Shown: piece by piece, positions 11,932-23,208 of the stretch
Layout of the letters: each line of letters opens with the position of its first letter
Position numbering within the stretch: position 1 is the first letter of the stretch
Made by a program: the position numbers and the translations under genes
The notes under the pieces: model-generated
What the model was told of the DNA's origin: nothing
Seen by the model: the letters and a program-made list of their open reading frames with translations, nothing else
The model's database searches: none
NCBI RefSeq assembly: GCF_029962835.1
Contig: NC_080586.1
Span: forward strand, 63,310,001-63,374,000
Reading direction: 5' to 3'
From: Magnolia sinica
Lineage: Eukaryota > Streptophyta > Magnoliopsida > Magnoliales > Magnoliaceae
DNA length: 64,000 bases

Positions 11932-12137
11932 CAACATGAGCGCAACATGAGTGCATACCTCAAGCCATCTTGGGGATGGATGTCATCTGTCAAGCAAAGT
12001 CTGGAATGGGAAAAACTATTGTTTTTGTTCTCTCTAGCCTCACAGAGAATGAGTGCTAGCAAGAGATAAGGATCTCTCATTGAAGAACATGAGGCATTTT
12101 ATCCTTGATGAATGTGACAAAATGCTTGAAGTGCTTG
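11932..12137 (+). pseudogene. UAP56: Captured fragment of UAP56-type DEAD-box RNA helicase
   Basis: The plus strand reads [20 protein letters not shown], then MGKTIVFVL: the Q-motif region and Walker A (motif I, AKSGMGKT) of the mRNA-export helicase UAP56/DDX39. After a short unrelated join it resumes with [20 protein letters not shown], then DKMLE, containing motif II as DECD, the diagnostic variant of this helicase. It ends at a GT donor at 12138. About 90 residues between the two blocks, covering motifs Ia and Ib, are absent. An 11-bp tandem duplication (around 11932-11953) disturbs the frame at the start. It is plus strand, opposite to the beta-glucosidase piece next door. Confidence 0.9.
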
Positions 12138-13479
12138 GTATGCTTTTAGCTTTTGTACTTGTTTTCGAACTTTGACATGCATTTCTGAATTTCGCATTTT
12201 TGCATTATATTTGAACTTAAATGTGTATTACTTAATCCCGGTTGTTTAGTACATAAAGCTGTGATTTGGAGTCGAGTATCAATTGTTTAATAATGGGATC
12301 TATTTTGGGTAGGATATGGATTGATAAGTTGTGAATTAAACAAGTTTCTGTTAGGAGGCATAATACTAGTATTTCAAGTCAGATATGGAAGCATTAAAAC
12401 TGAGTTCTTTCTCAAATAGTACTTTAAAATCACACCCTACGTGTAGTATATGTATGTACCTATAGAGTGTTGCTAATAGCTTTCCAAACTCTAATTCCCA
12501 ATACAAGCTTCTTATTGAATAAGTGTCAGTAAACAAATAGAGAACTAACTACTCACTTGGATAAAAATAAAAAGCTATCTTTGCCCATATGCATGAAGGA
12601 GTCTATAAATGGGGTAAATTTCATGGTCAAGGTTAGAGCACCATATGTTCAATTTTCTGTTGAAGGCTTCCATGAGAACTGAAGGCTGATAGGAAGGCCA
12701 CAAAGCTTTGAAGTTCAGCCATCAACCATTCTAAGCAGCCCCTGCAAAGAAATATACTAGCCATTAAATAAGAGTACATATGAGATGAAGCCAGAAACTA
12801 GAAAAGAGCGCAGTGAACACATGGAATCTGTCCTTCAGAGGAGTGAAGAATCAGCTGTTGAAAAAAAAAAGTTCAGAAAAAGGAGAAAAGAGAAGAGAGA
12901 AGTTGCAAAAAGAGAAAAATGGTGTACTTCTCCTCTTTCTTGAGAAGTAAGATGCAAATCAACAAATGAAGCAAAACATGGGATGAAGTTCTTAGCAAAA
13001 ACAATGCTCTTTTGATAATCATCAATTAGTCCTTGTAATGTCTATGATTGATGTAAGGTTTGAGTAAGGCTAGAGAAGTACTTCAATTGAGAGTGATCTC
13101 CCGTAAGGCTTGATGATGCGCCTCTAGTAATTAAACCAAGACATCCATGGAAGGATGAACATGGGATGCGTGTGAGATCCAAGCCATTCATTAGATATGG
13201 GCCTTACTGTTCATACTTTTTTCTGTAACTCAGTTGGAACGAAATTTTGTAGCATGAAAATAAACTTGATGATGAATGACTAGAAAAAATATAAAATTCA
13301 TTCATTAACTAGAAGTACTAGAAATGTTGCAAGCAATAGACCTGCCAAAGCTGAAAATTTGTGCAATCACCAAATTGGTGCCAATGAACCAAGAATCACT
13401 TGGCCGGTATGGGTTGGACTCACTCATGACCAACGCGGAATCATCCAACTCTTTCTTCTACTAAAAATTGCAAGAAATG

Positions 13480-13528
<49 letters not shown>

Positions 13529-13977
13529 AATGTGTGTCTATGTGTGTGTATATATATTAGAACTCAAAAATGGATTTTCTTCACATTGCAAATAGGTCCT
13601 TATATAGACCAATTACACAAACCTCTCTTAACTACATTTAAGAACAACCATGAGTCTACATACTACAAATTTCTAAAAACAAAATACAACTTAAAAAACC
13701 ATAAAAAAGGACCTTCCCAAGCTATACATGAATCTCAAAATTTCCTTCATTTCCTATGCTTGCCACATGGCCCCAAAGGCGCCATACATTATAAAGATAT
13801 GTAAGTGCAGTGGGCTACAAATTATGGGCTGAATACCAAGGCTTGGGCCTGATTCATGAGCTGGGCTCTACTCTTGAATTGGTTCCTATCCATGGGAAGA
13901 AATTGCATAAAAGTAGAGAGTAATTATAATTGTAAATATACATGCAATCTCTTAACGTTTCCACTTTTGTTATGCAG
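12138..13977. other. CACTA 1 interior, unassigned
   Basis: No named gene. A minus-strand stretch near 12740-12640 follows a possible acceptor (TTTGCAG) and reads GCLEWLMAELQSFVAFLSAF, which I do not recognise. A (TG)n microsatellite occupies 13480-13527. Confidence 0.35.
13480..13527. repeat. (TG)n microsatellite
   Basis: About 24 uninterrupted TG units. The Cys-Val open frames over it are artefacts of the repeat. Confidence 0.98.
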
Positions 13978-14618
13978 GTATTGAAGGAGAGTTTTAAAAT
14001 ATATTGATCCATGAATGATGGAATCATCAATCTTGTGGATATGGTATGGTGATTTCAACATTCTAGATGTTATACTCACCTTTAAGAATGGATCGCATTA
14101 GGCCTTCTATTTAAATGATAATTTTTATACCTCGATGTAGTTTTTTGATATGTCAAGACATGATGCTTTCAAAGCCCTCAACATTTGTAAAGGCCACCAG
14201 GTCTCATTGCCCTTTATTTTTATTTGAAGTGCTTAATGCTAAGAACAACTGATGCTCAGCTGCAGATTTCTAGGATTTTTTTGGAAGCCAGGAATCAATT
14301 GTTGAGTTTGCTCATTCTTTCAATAGGCACAAAATCTTGCTGATTTTTATGAATTTTGCAAAGGCTTGGAGCTCGCTAGAAATTTCCAATTTCCAACTTT
14401 GAGATAGGTTTTTATTTTTTTCTTCCAATTTATTTGTTTAAATTTGGGTAAAGTGGTAAATTTTTTTATTTGATTACTTTGGACGTTCATACTTTGGGAC
14501 GTCTTTTTATGGTTCTTTATGCATCTCATTTTCGACAGCCACCTCCTTCATTTCTTACAACAATGGAGGAATATATAAGAGAGGCACCTTGTAGGGTTCT
14601 GTTGCAAATCAGAGACAG
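13978..14618 (+). pseudogene. Captured four-exon segment of an ANTH-domain clathrin assembly protein
   Basis: Four collinear exons with introns retained: 13978-14043 (VLKESFKIY, MNDGIINLVDM), 14141-14200 (FFDMSRHDAFKALNICK), 14327-14403 (AQNLADFYEFCKGLELARNF, QFPTLR) and 14539-14618 (PPPSFLTTMEEYIREAP). This is the second half of the ANTH (AP180/CALM N-terminal) domain that binds phosphoinositides and helps assemble clathrin coats. Acceptors (GCAG, GTAG, ATAG, ACAG) and most GT donors are present. An in-frame TGA in the first piece and a shortened end of the second show decay. The lipid-binding N-terminus and the clathrin-binding tail are missing. Confidence 0.88.
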
Positions 14619-15482
14619 GTGAGTAAACATGAATTCATCCCTGGTACACGTCTGCTAATTTATTGAACATGGGAGAGCCAGTATTCATACCTAGACTGAG
14701 GCATAGATTTTTTTTGTTAGCAACATTGAGATGGGATATTACACTCTAAGACTGCAAAGATGTCTACTGTTACAGTCTTTTAAATTGCAGAACTTCTTGT
14801 GATAAGATAGGCCTGTCCCAAACTGTGAAATGTGTCTTAAGAGTGCTGGTAATTCTCAGTTCCCAAGTCAAACATGATAATCTATCACCATATTTCTTGT
14901 GAGATATATTCCGGACTGCCCCTTCCATATCTTGCAATTTGGGGTGGGGGAAAAAAAAACTAGAAAAAAGGAAGTTCACATAGTGCCAGTTCTATCTTCT
15001 ACACCACTCCCACTACTGAGCCTACCTTGTTACCAGAAAATACACCCTTTTTCTCTACACAATTCAACATTCTCAGATGAAAAAAAAAATTGAAATTGGA
15101 GAAAAGAGAAACCTCAGAAACTGACTCCGTTCCGGATCACTGCCACCTTCCATGGCAAAATCCGAAGCACAAAGTCCCAAATGAAAACCAGTAGAATTCA
15201 AACTGATAACTCTTCCCTGAAATCCTCGAAGCATCAGATACCTAATCAAATTGGAATCAAACACAATAGAAATAACAGAAATCTAAACCGAGTATTTATA
15301 AAAATAAAATAAATAAATAAACACCTGAAAATTTCGACTACATAATCGAGTGCAGAAAACACTCCACCCATCATGAAATCCAACAGAATTCAGATAAAAA
15401 AACTGCAAATCGAAGTATCGAACAAATCAGAACTGTATCACACAACAAATCATTTCTATGTATTCGCATCAAACAACATAGA
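14619..15482. other. CACTA 1 interior, unassigned
   Basis: No recognisable gene. Two minus-strand open stretches (14770-14979, 15073-15264) follow the CT-rich leader region and could be transcript leader sequence of the element; they match nothing I can name. Confidence 0.35.
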
Positions 15483-15612
15483 AAAATCCCTAATTAGGGT
15501 TTCAACATTGAATTAGGGTTTCCACATAGAAAATCCCTAATTAAGGTTTCAACATAGTAAATCCCTAATTAGGGTTTCAACATTGTAAATCCCTAATTAG
15601 GAAATCACTAAG
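15483..15612. repeat. Tandem repeats of a CCCTAATTAGGGTTTCAACAT unit near the leader
   Basis: Four or five imperfect copies of a roughly 25-36 bp unit. On the minus strand each contains AAACCCTAATT, the telo-box-like motif common in promoters and 5' leaders of plant housekeeping genes. Confidence 0.75.
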
Positions 15613-15641
15613 GTTGAAATTGATGAAATCTAGACTCTTAC

Positions 15642-15801
15642 CTGTTTCAGATCTTCATCTAAGCCCTGAAATTAATGGTAGCTCGCGCGAGAGAGAGAGA
15701 GTTGGGGGCTAGGCAAAAGCTGAGAGTCGGGGGTAGGAAGAAGCTGAGAATCGGGAGAGAGAGAGAGTCATCAGGAGAGGTAGAGAGAGAGAGAGTCGGG
15801 A

Positions 15802-15857
<56 letters not shown>

Positions 15858-15900
15858 AGAGCGAAATGGAAATCGCTTTTTGTTTTTATTTTTATATAGA
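15642..15900 (-). promoter_or_regulatory. CT-rich leader and splice donor at the 5' side of CACTA 1
   Basis: On the minus strand, just inside the terminus, a long CT/GA-rich run (including an uninterrupted dinucleotide tract at 15800-15854) is followed by CTGAAACAG|GTAAGAG, a strong donor with the exon ending at 15642. This layout suggests a transcript that starts near the right end and splices into the interior toward the captured minus-strand exons. It is inferred; no TATA box is obvious. Confidence 0.5.
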
Positions 15901-15983
15901 AACATCCGTGGGCCTGCTTTTAAATAGCGTCGCTGCATGGTGCACCCAAAGTGCCGGTTTTACCCATTTTTGTTGTAGTGCCA

Positions 15984-16500
15984 TGCAGGTTTTGTAGAGT
16001 ACCCCCACCGGTGCCTAGCTGGAGATTGACATTCTGATGGGGACTATGTGAGGGCCACCATCGTGTATGTGTTTTATCATGTCATCCATCCATTTTGACG
16101 AATCATTGATTTTAGAGCATGAGCCCAAAAATGAGGTAGATCAAAGGCTTGAGTGGTCACGTGATGGGAAACAATGTCAACAATGGTGATAGTGAAACCC
16201 ACCGTTGAGACCTTCCTCAGACACACTGTGATTTAATTTGCCATCCAACCTATTCAAAAGGTCACATATGCCACTCACATGGAAAAAGGGTAAACATAAA
16301 TACTATCTTTATACAAAACTTTTGTTGCCTCAGGATATTATCAATGTCAGGTGTTCAATCCCCACTATCTCTAGTGGTGTGGTCTACTTATGCCTTCTTC
16401 CTTTTTGGGCTAATGCCTAAAGTGATTTGCCAAAATGGATGAATAGCATGGATGAAGCACATACATTAAGGTAGGCCCCATAAAGCCCATGCTAGGACCT
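15984..16500. repeat. GGGCCCACC-family inverted-repeat element D
   Basis: The left arm (GGGCCACCATCGTGTATGTG, then TCATCCATCCATTTTG and GAGCATGAGCCCAAAAATG) is mirrored by the right arm (near 16375-16480: GTGGTCTACTTATG, TTTTTGGGCT, AAAATGGATGAATAGC, ACATACATTAAGGTAGGCCCC). The arms are diverged. It begins right after the CACTA 1 target duplication. Confidence 0.7.
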
Positions 16501-16527
16501 TCTATTATAGAAAAACTGATGAAGTTT

Positions 16528-17967
16528 TGTTTATAACCCCAAGTGCAGGGCTGTGATGTAGTAATAACTCAGTAAGACCAAGGTCGAATCTACAGGGATT
16601 TAACTTGTACGTATTCTGAAATAAACTACAAATAGAACTAGAATAAGAATGTAAACTAAAATCAGGAATATGAAAGATTAATTATGAATAAACTATCAAT
16701 AAGAAAAGGAACATTAGTGCGCTATGGATCCACTTATAGCTATTAAAATGATACCTTACTTGATCTAACAAACACAATTGGAATCGAAGTTATATCCTAT
16801 CTACTTGGATGATAGAGCAGTTAAACCAAATATGAACTTTTCATTGAATTAGTTCCCACATGAAGCACCAATGTGATGATCATAGGAAATTCAACCATCC
16901 ACCATGCACAAGAGACAATCGTGGATCACGAATTTTATAGATCTCACTATTACAAACAAGATAAGAATATATCAAAAACTTTCCAAGCATCTACTGTAAT
17001 TGAAATCACAATAAATTATAGAAAACTGAAAATATTCCTTCATTAAAAGTATAAATCAATGGAAGTTCAATATAAACATGAATCAAAATAAGATAATCAT
17101 CTAAATAAATTACAAGCTTCACCTCTTAAATCTAGCTAAGAGATTATCCAACCAAAGATATGATTGAAACTAAAACTCTTAAAGAAAACATAAAAAATAA
17201 CTAGAAGAAGAAAATTGGGGAAGAAGGAAGGACTCCTTGAAATTCTCCAACACATTGCTTTACTCTTCCAACCCTAAATATGCTTAGAAATAATTAAGAG
17301 ACTCATATTTATAGTATTTGCTTGGATCGACTTTGAAATCGTCTCAAATTTATGCAAAAAGTTACGCTTCGGTGAGACTGAAGTTGGTTTCGGTCAGACC
17401 GAATTAAGGCTGAAAATCTCACTCTCTCGCTGGACAATTTTATGTGATTTTGGTTGGACCGAAGTTGGCTTCAGTTGGACTGAATTAAGGCTAAAAAATC
17501 TGTTTCTTGCTGAACAATTTTGCGCGATTTCAGTCGGACTAAAATTAAGGTTGAAAAATCTGCTTCTCGTTGGATTGTTTTACGCGATTTCAGTCAGACC
17601 AAAATTGAACTTCGGTGAGACTAAAGGTTTGGTTCAAAATTTTTCGTTTTAGTCTCAGAATTCCAGAATATGTTTTTTCTGGCCAATTTTCAGGATTCCT
17701 TTTCTTCACTTCAAATCTTCGATTATCTTCATTCCTCACTTGGTTTCCTTGGATCTTTGGCATGTAAATTCTTTGTTAATGACTTCCAAATTTCTAAATC
17801 TTCATTTAGTAATCTTTTGAGCATAAATCTTTCTTTTGACATCAATTTCACCTTAAGCTCTCGAAATCACTTCGCATATGAAAACATGCATAATTATATC
17901 GATTAAGCACTATTATGTTTATAAAACTAAGGCATAAATAGGAGAAAATATGCTTTCATTCTCAACA
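16528..17967 (-). mobile_element. Solo LTR, Athila-type
   Basis: 1,440 bp, plus-strand ends TGTTTATAACCCC and ATTCTCAACA, flanked by the perfect 5-bp duplication AGTTT (16523-16527, 17968-17972). It shares the LTR blocks of 21811-23208: the block reading TAGTAATAA...AAGGTCGAATC near the 3' end and the TTCACCTCTTA...CTAAGAG block near 17120. Only one LTR is present with no interior, so the element collapsed by LTR-LTR recombination. A run of TTCGGTCAGACCGAA-like words occupies 17370-17640. Confidence 0.92.
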
Positions 17968-18100
17968 AGTTTCCTAACAAAGTGATGAGGTTCCACTAAA
18001 CAAATTGTGTGGTTCCATTAGGCAAAGTATCGAGCTTTATAGACAAAGTGATAGGGTTCCACTATAAAAAGTGATGAGGTTGCCAAACAAAGAGGCGGGG
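17968..18100. repeat. Degenerate short tandem repeat
   Basis: Four imperfect copies of a word like CAAAGTGATGAGGTTCCACTA with variable spacing, between two LTRs. Its origin is unknown. Confidence 0.5.
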
Positions 18101-19653
18101 TGACACCTATAACATATAAATATTGCATATTTATTTTCTCAATTGCATTAGTTTTCATGCATTCAAAGTGCTTAATTAAAAACTAACATATATTTTATAC
18201 ATGTGAGGTAATCCAGGAGACAAAGAAGAAATCATGCTTATGATAGAGTATCAAAGCTTAAAAGATTTATTAAGAAAAGACTTGGAGATTTGAAAGACAT
18301 TAATAAATAATTCACATGCTAAAGATCCAAGAAAACCACGTACAAAGGAGAGAGAAAAAACAAGGTAAATCACAAAATTTAATAACAGAAAAAATAAACT
18401 GTTTGGTCCCACCTAAGGTTGCTTTAGTCCGACTAAAAGTGTAAAAAACCTTCCAGCAACTAATTGTGATTTTCATAGTTAATTCAGATTGACACTTTGG
18501 TGCGACTGAATCCAGATTTGGTGCCATCGAAGGAATGTTCAATGTGACCTAAAGGAGTAGAGACTTAAGAGAAAAATCAAAAAAATTTGACTTGAATTGA
18601 GCACCAAATTCAGTGCAACTGAAGTGATCTTTGGTGCAATTGGAGGTCACAGTTGGTTGCAAACAAAGCATAACAAAAGCATAAAAATTAAAGTTGTTTT
18701 CAAGTCGGTGTGAACTTTTCTTATTTAAAGAGGCGTTTTAGGCTTTTCTATGCATGAATTAGGCAAGAGGAGAGAGACCTAGGAGTTGTAAAGCATCTTC
18801 AGAATCATCATTCCTTCTCAATCATTCGGTTTTAATTTGTATTTTCTAGTTTTTCTTATATTTTGCTTAAAATGTTAGTCATGCTTAACTAATCTCTTAG
18901 CTATGGGTAAGGGATGAATTTTTTAATGAATATTTGATCTTTAATTCATTCTTGATTGAAAATTAAGATTTTTATATTGACTTGTGATGGGATGTGATTG
19001 AACTCCTAGATTGGACAAGGAATCAATCTATAAAGTTGTTTGATCTATTATCGCCTCTTAATATGTTAGATGCTTTAAATTCCTTGCATTATAATTATCT
19101 AGATCTTCATTAGAGATCAAGCGTATTATGATTCTAGTATATGATGAATGTTTTAAATTGATATTAATGTGTTATCTTTCGATTATAACAGATTAGAATC
19201 ATGTTATATCTGAGTTGTCAACTCGAGAGGATAAATTGAATTTAAAGTCTATTGATTGGGGATTCCTGAATCCATAGTCATTTTTATCATTGTTTTTACA
19301 AATCTATTCTACTGGATTAAAAATTCAGACTAATAGTTTTCATAAGATTAGTTCTTAATGTATTCTCACCAAGTTCCTTGTGAATCGACCTTGGTCTTAT
19401 TGAATTATTACTACATTGCAACCCTATACTTGGGGTTGTTAACCCTTATGTTCGATCAAGTTTTTAACACCGTTTCCAAGGAAATTGCATTGAGAATACT
19501 TAGGTTTAAGTTAAATTTTAATTTGTAGTTTTAACCTAGGTTTTTTGCTTTTAGGTTTCTATTTGAGAAAAGTTCTAGTTAGGGTTGTTATAAGATTTGT
19601 TTTGAAACTAACATAGTTTGTTTGGTTTATATTTTGTAGCTCATAAATTGTTG
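18101..19653 (+). mobile_element. Athila-type LTR plus start of the internal leader
   Basis: The plus-strand LTR runs from about 18101 (TGACACC) to 19468. It ends with the block complementary to the minus-strand LTRs (GAATCGACCTTGGTCTTA, then ACCCTATACTTGGGGTT). It is followed by AAGTTTTTAACACCGTTTCC, the decayed primer-binding region of this family, and about 180 bp of leader. The coding region is absent. Similarity stops at 19654, where a TGTAACGCC word begins. It is broken and older than the solo LTR beside it, judging by divergence. Confidence 0.75.
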
Positions 19654-19987
19654 TGTAACGCCATGAAATTCTAAGGCCTGAGTCTTTGCTCGCCCTGGGA
19701 ATTCTGGCGTTAATCCCATTCACATGTCATTAAGATAGTGTGATTAAATTTATATATTCTGAGCACGCAAGTACTAATTCATAAAAAGGAAATTCTCTGT
19801 ATTTATTATTCCATTTGAAAAGGAAGAGAAGTTCAATGAATTGTCAAATGCTCACTCAGATGGGAGCTTATTACAAAATCAAGTCACAAAGAAAAAGTAA
19901 ATAAAAGCTAAATCATGAAACTGTTTTCTTGTTTATTCAGTATAATCTTCTTTAGGGAGGTGATTCTCTGGGTCTTCAATCTATTCG
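19654..19987. other. Unassigned; possible chromovirus LTR fragment
   Basis: Starts TGTAACGCC, like the LTR at 29440, but only the first few bases agree clearly. Confidence 0.35.
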
Positions 19988-20770
19988 TGTTCATAACCCC
20001 AGGTGTAGGGTCGAGATGTAGTAATAATCTTGGTGAGACCGAGGTCAAATCCACAAAGACTAATCTCGTGTATTTTCTGAAAATGACTAGAAAAAGTTGA
20101 AACCCTAAATCTGAAATATTTGAGAGTAATTGTGAGAGATTAAATGAAAAACTTAAGAAATTCAAAGGTGGGATACTAGGGTTTCCAAGGATCCACTTGT
20201 AGAGATCAGGGAGATCTATGCTTGATTCAAGTCATACGATAAGAATTGGAGTCCCATCCTATTCAATTAGAAGATATCTCATTAAAATCAAATCTCAACT
20301 TCCTTTGACCTAATTCTCAATAGATGAGAGGTGTGAGAACTGGAAGTGATTCCATCACAAAACCATGCCCAGGAGACAAGGCAAACAACATAATTTACCA
20401 ATCCCACAACCAATTTGGGAGAATTGTGAAAGTTATGGAGGATTCCATCATCCAACCATGCTAAAGGGACGATGGTGAGCAACAAGATTTCCTAATTTCA
20501 CAATATCAAAACATGAAGAGAATATACTCAAAGCTATCGTAGATCTACTGTAATTTGAGTTACAACAAACCGTTAAAAACTAAAATTATTCCTTATAATC
20601 AAACTAGAATCAAAGAGAGTTCAACATAAACATGAATCAAAGCAATAGAAACATCCCATCACGCTACAAGCTTCACCTCTTAGCCTTAACTAAGAGGTTT
20701 AGCCAACCATTGACATGATTGAACTAGAATCTCTTAAGAAAAGCATAAAAACAGTTAAGGGAAGAAAAAT
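19988..20770 (-). repeat. Partial Athila-type LTR
   Basis: Begins TGTTCATAACCCC like 21811 and stays parallel to that LTR for about 780 bp, including the CTTCACCTCTTAGCC block. It then joins directly to gag-region sequence. Confidence 0.85.
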
Positions 20771-21780
20771 TTCTTAATGAACTTCCTTATCATGTCATTC
20801 CATGTGCCAATAGATCAGGGACGTAGTGTATGCAACCACATCTTAGCTTTCTCTTTCAAAGAAAAGTGAAAGAGTTTCAGTCTGACTGTGTCCTCAGACG
20901 CATTTAAAAAATATAAAGTGGTTATGATCTCATTAAACTTTTTCAAGTATAAATATGGACTTTCATATTCAAGTCTATGGAATTTTAGAAGGAGTTGGTT
21001 CACCCCTGTCATAATATCCCTGTGTCTCATATTTTCTAGAAAAATCATGTATGATGGCATGCTCCCCTCCCACCAATTGTAAATAATCTCGCAAAGTATG
21101 AGGCGGGGGTGCTTGATGTACCTCATTCTCATCCTGGATTTCCTCAACCCTAGGTTAAGATTGTTTTCTAGGTTGATTAACGGTTTGATTTACAGTCATC
21201 ACTTTAATCAACTCTAAGGATCTCAAGTGGTGTTTGATCCTGTGATGGACAGATAACCCCTCAACCAATCCTCCTTCACTCAAAGACATTGAGTGTTATC
21301 ACGGACCCACTTAGGCATGAAACACTCTCAGCCCTCAATTTCAGATTCTAACTTAAACATAAAAGAGAAAAGAAGGAAATAGGAATCTAGAAATAGAAAG
21401 AGAGAGAGAATTGGAAAGAAGTTACCAGATTAGAAGTTCTTAATTAAAATCCTACAAAACAAAATAAAACAAGTTAGTTTCTAAAAACAGAAATTCTAAA
21501 ATTAGAAAGTTTCTAAAAATAAAAATATAAAGTAAACTGCCTTCTAAAAAGGAAAGTTTTTAAAAACAGAAAATAGAAAGTTTCTAAAAAGCAGAAAAGG
21601 AAATTTCTAAAATCAAATTAGGAAAGTTTCTAAACCTATAATTAGAAAGTAAGTTAGCTTCTGAAAAAAATCCTATAATTAGAAAGTTTTTAAAGACAGA
21701 AAACAAACCATAATCTTAAAAATAGAAAAATCCTAATCTTAACCTAATTCTAAAACTAGCTAAACTCAGAAAAATGCAAC
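20771..21780 (-). pseudogene. Athila-type gag region and leader (fossil)
   Basis: The minus-strand stretch 20815-21147 encodes a retrotransposon gag core (EYESPYLYLKKFNEI, LKLFHFSLKEKAKMWLHTL). From 21147 up to the primer site (about 21781-21810) lies the leader with many GAAAGTTTCTAAAAATAG-like words. It is parallel to 28960-29430 and 32800-33575. It is a broken fossil. Confidence 0.88.
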
Positions 21781-21810
21781 AGTTAATCCCCGACAATAGC
21801 GTCAAAAACT

Positions 21811-23208
21811 TGTTCATAACCCCAAGTGTAGGGTCACAATGTAGTAATAATCTCAGTGAGACCAAGGTCGAATCCACATGGACTAATCTCGTGTGTTTTC
21901 TAAAAGCAACTAGAAGAAGTACTAGAAAAAGATGAAACCTTATTTGAAATATTTGAGAGTAATTTTAAGAGATTTAATGAAAAACTTAAGAAATTCAAAG
22001 GTGGGATACTAGGGTTTCCAAGGATTCACTTGTAGAGATCAGGGAGATCTATACTTGATTCTGGTCAAATGATTGGAATCAAGGTCCCATCCTATCCAGT
22101 CGAAAGATATCTTAGTAAAATCAAATCTAAACTTCCTTTGACCTAATTCTCAATAGATGAGTGGTGTGAGAACTGGAAGTGATTCCATCACAAAACCATG
22201 TCCAGGAGACAAGGCAAACAACAGGATTTACCAATCCCACAACTAATCTGGGAGAATTTTGAAAGTTAGGGAGGATTCCATCATCTAACCATGCATAAGG
22301 GATGATGATGAACAACAGGATTTTCTAATTTCATAATATCAAAACATGAAGAGAACATACTCAAAGCTATCGCAAATCTATTGTAATTTGAGTCACAATA
22401 AACCATTAAAAATTGAAATTATTCCTTATAATCAAACAAGAATCATAGAGAGTTTAATATAAACATGAATCAAAGCAATAGAAACATCCTATCACGATAC
22501 AAGCTTCACCTCTTACCCCTAGCTAAGAGGTTTAGCTAACCATATATATGATTGAATTAGAATCTCTTAAGAAAAGCATAAAAAATAGTAAGGAAAGGGA
22601 AGAAAAACTCTTGGCAATGGCTTCTTCACACTTTTGCTCCACTCTTCAAACCCTAGGTGATGCTTAGGGATGCCCTAGGGACCCCTATTTATAGTTTTAG
22701 GCTTAAGACTTTTGCACAGTGTGAAAATTTTTGAAAACCTTCTTAAATTTACACAGTCCACGTAAAAATTACGTAACAGTCAACCGATCGTGGGCCATCC
22801 TCAACCGGTCGAGCAGGACGGAAATTTAGTTATTTTATTCGCTGGAGTTCGAGTCGAGGCACTTCGACTGATCAAGCTTCGACTGGTTGAGCGGTGTCCA
22901 GGACTAGTCGTGTGGAGCCTGGACTAGTTAAATGGAGACTAGGACTAGTCGAGGATTATGCAACTTCACTTCAAAACTCTAATTTCCTTCATTCTTGACT
23001 TGATTTTTTTAAATCTTCGGTATGTGCATTCTTCATTTTTAGTCTTAGTGATTCTTAAGCATTAAATCCATGCTTTTAACATCTTTTAAATCCAAGCTCT
23101 TGAATTCCCCTTACAACACAAACATGATTAAAATAGAACATTAAACATTATCATGTTCATAAAACCAAGTAATAACTGGGATCTAATATGCAATATTTGA
23201 CCCTTAAC
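21811..23208 (-). repeat. Athila-type LTR shared by two copies
   Basis: 1,398 bp. The minus-strand start is TGTTAAGGGTCAAATATTG and the end GGGGTTATGAACA. A TATA-like TATAAATA lies on the minus strand near 22690. The primer-binding region follows at 21781-21810 (reads TTTTTGACGCTATTGTCGGG on the minus strand), and a gag leader lies beyond it. On the other side is pol-downstream sequence, so both neighbours use this LTR. Confidence 0.92.

Noticed and set aside
13359-13804. Open frames rich in alternating Cys and Val
   Set aside because: They are translations of the (TG)n microsatellite at 13480-13527.
15003-15020. CACTAC word as a possible second CACTA terminus
   Set aside because: It lacks the following A-rich terminus, has no partner, and lies inside an element whose ends are already defined.
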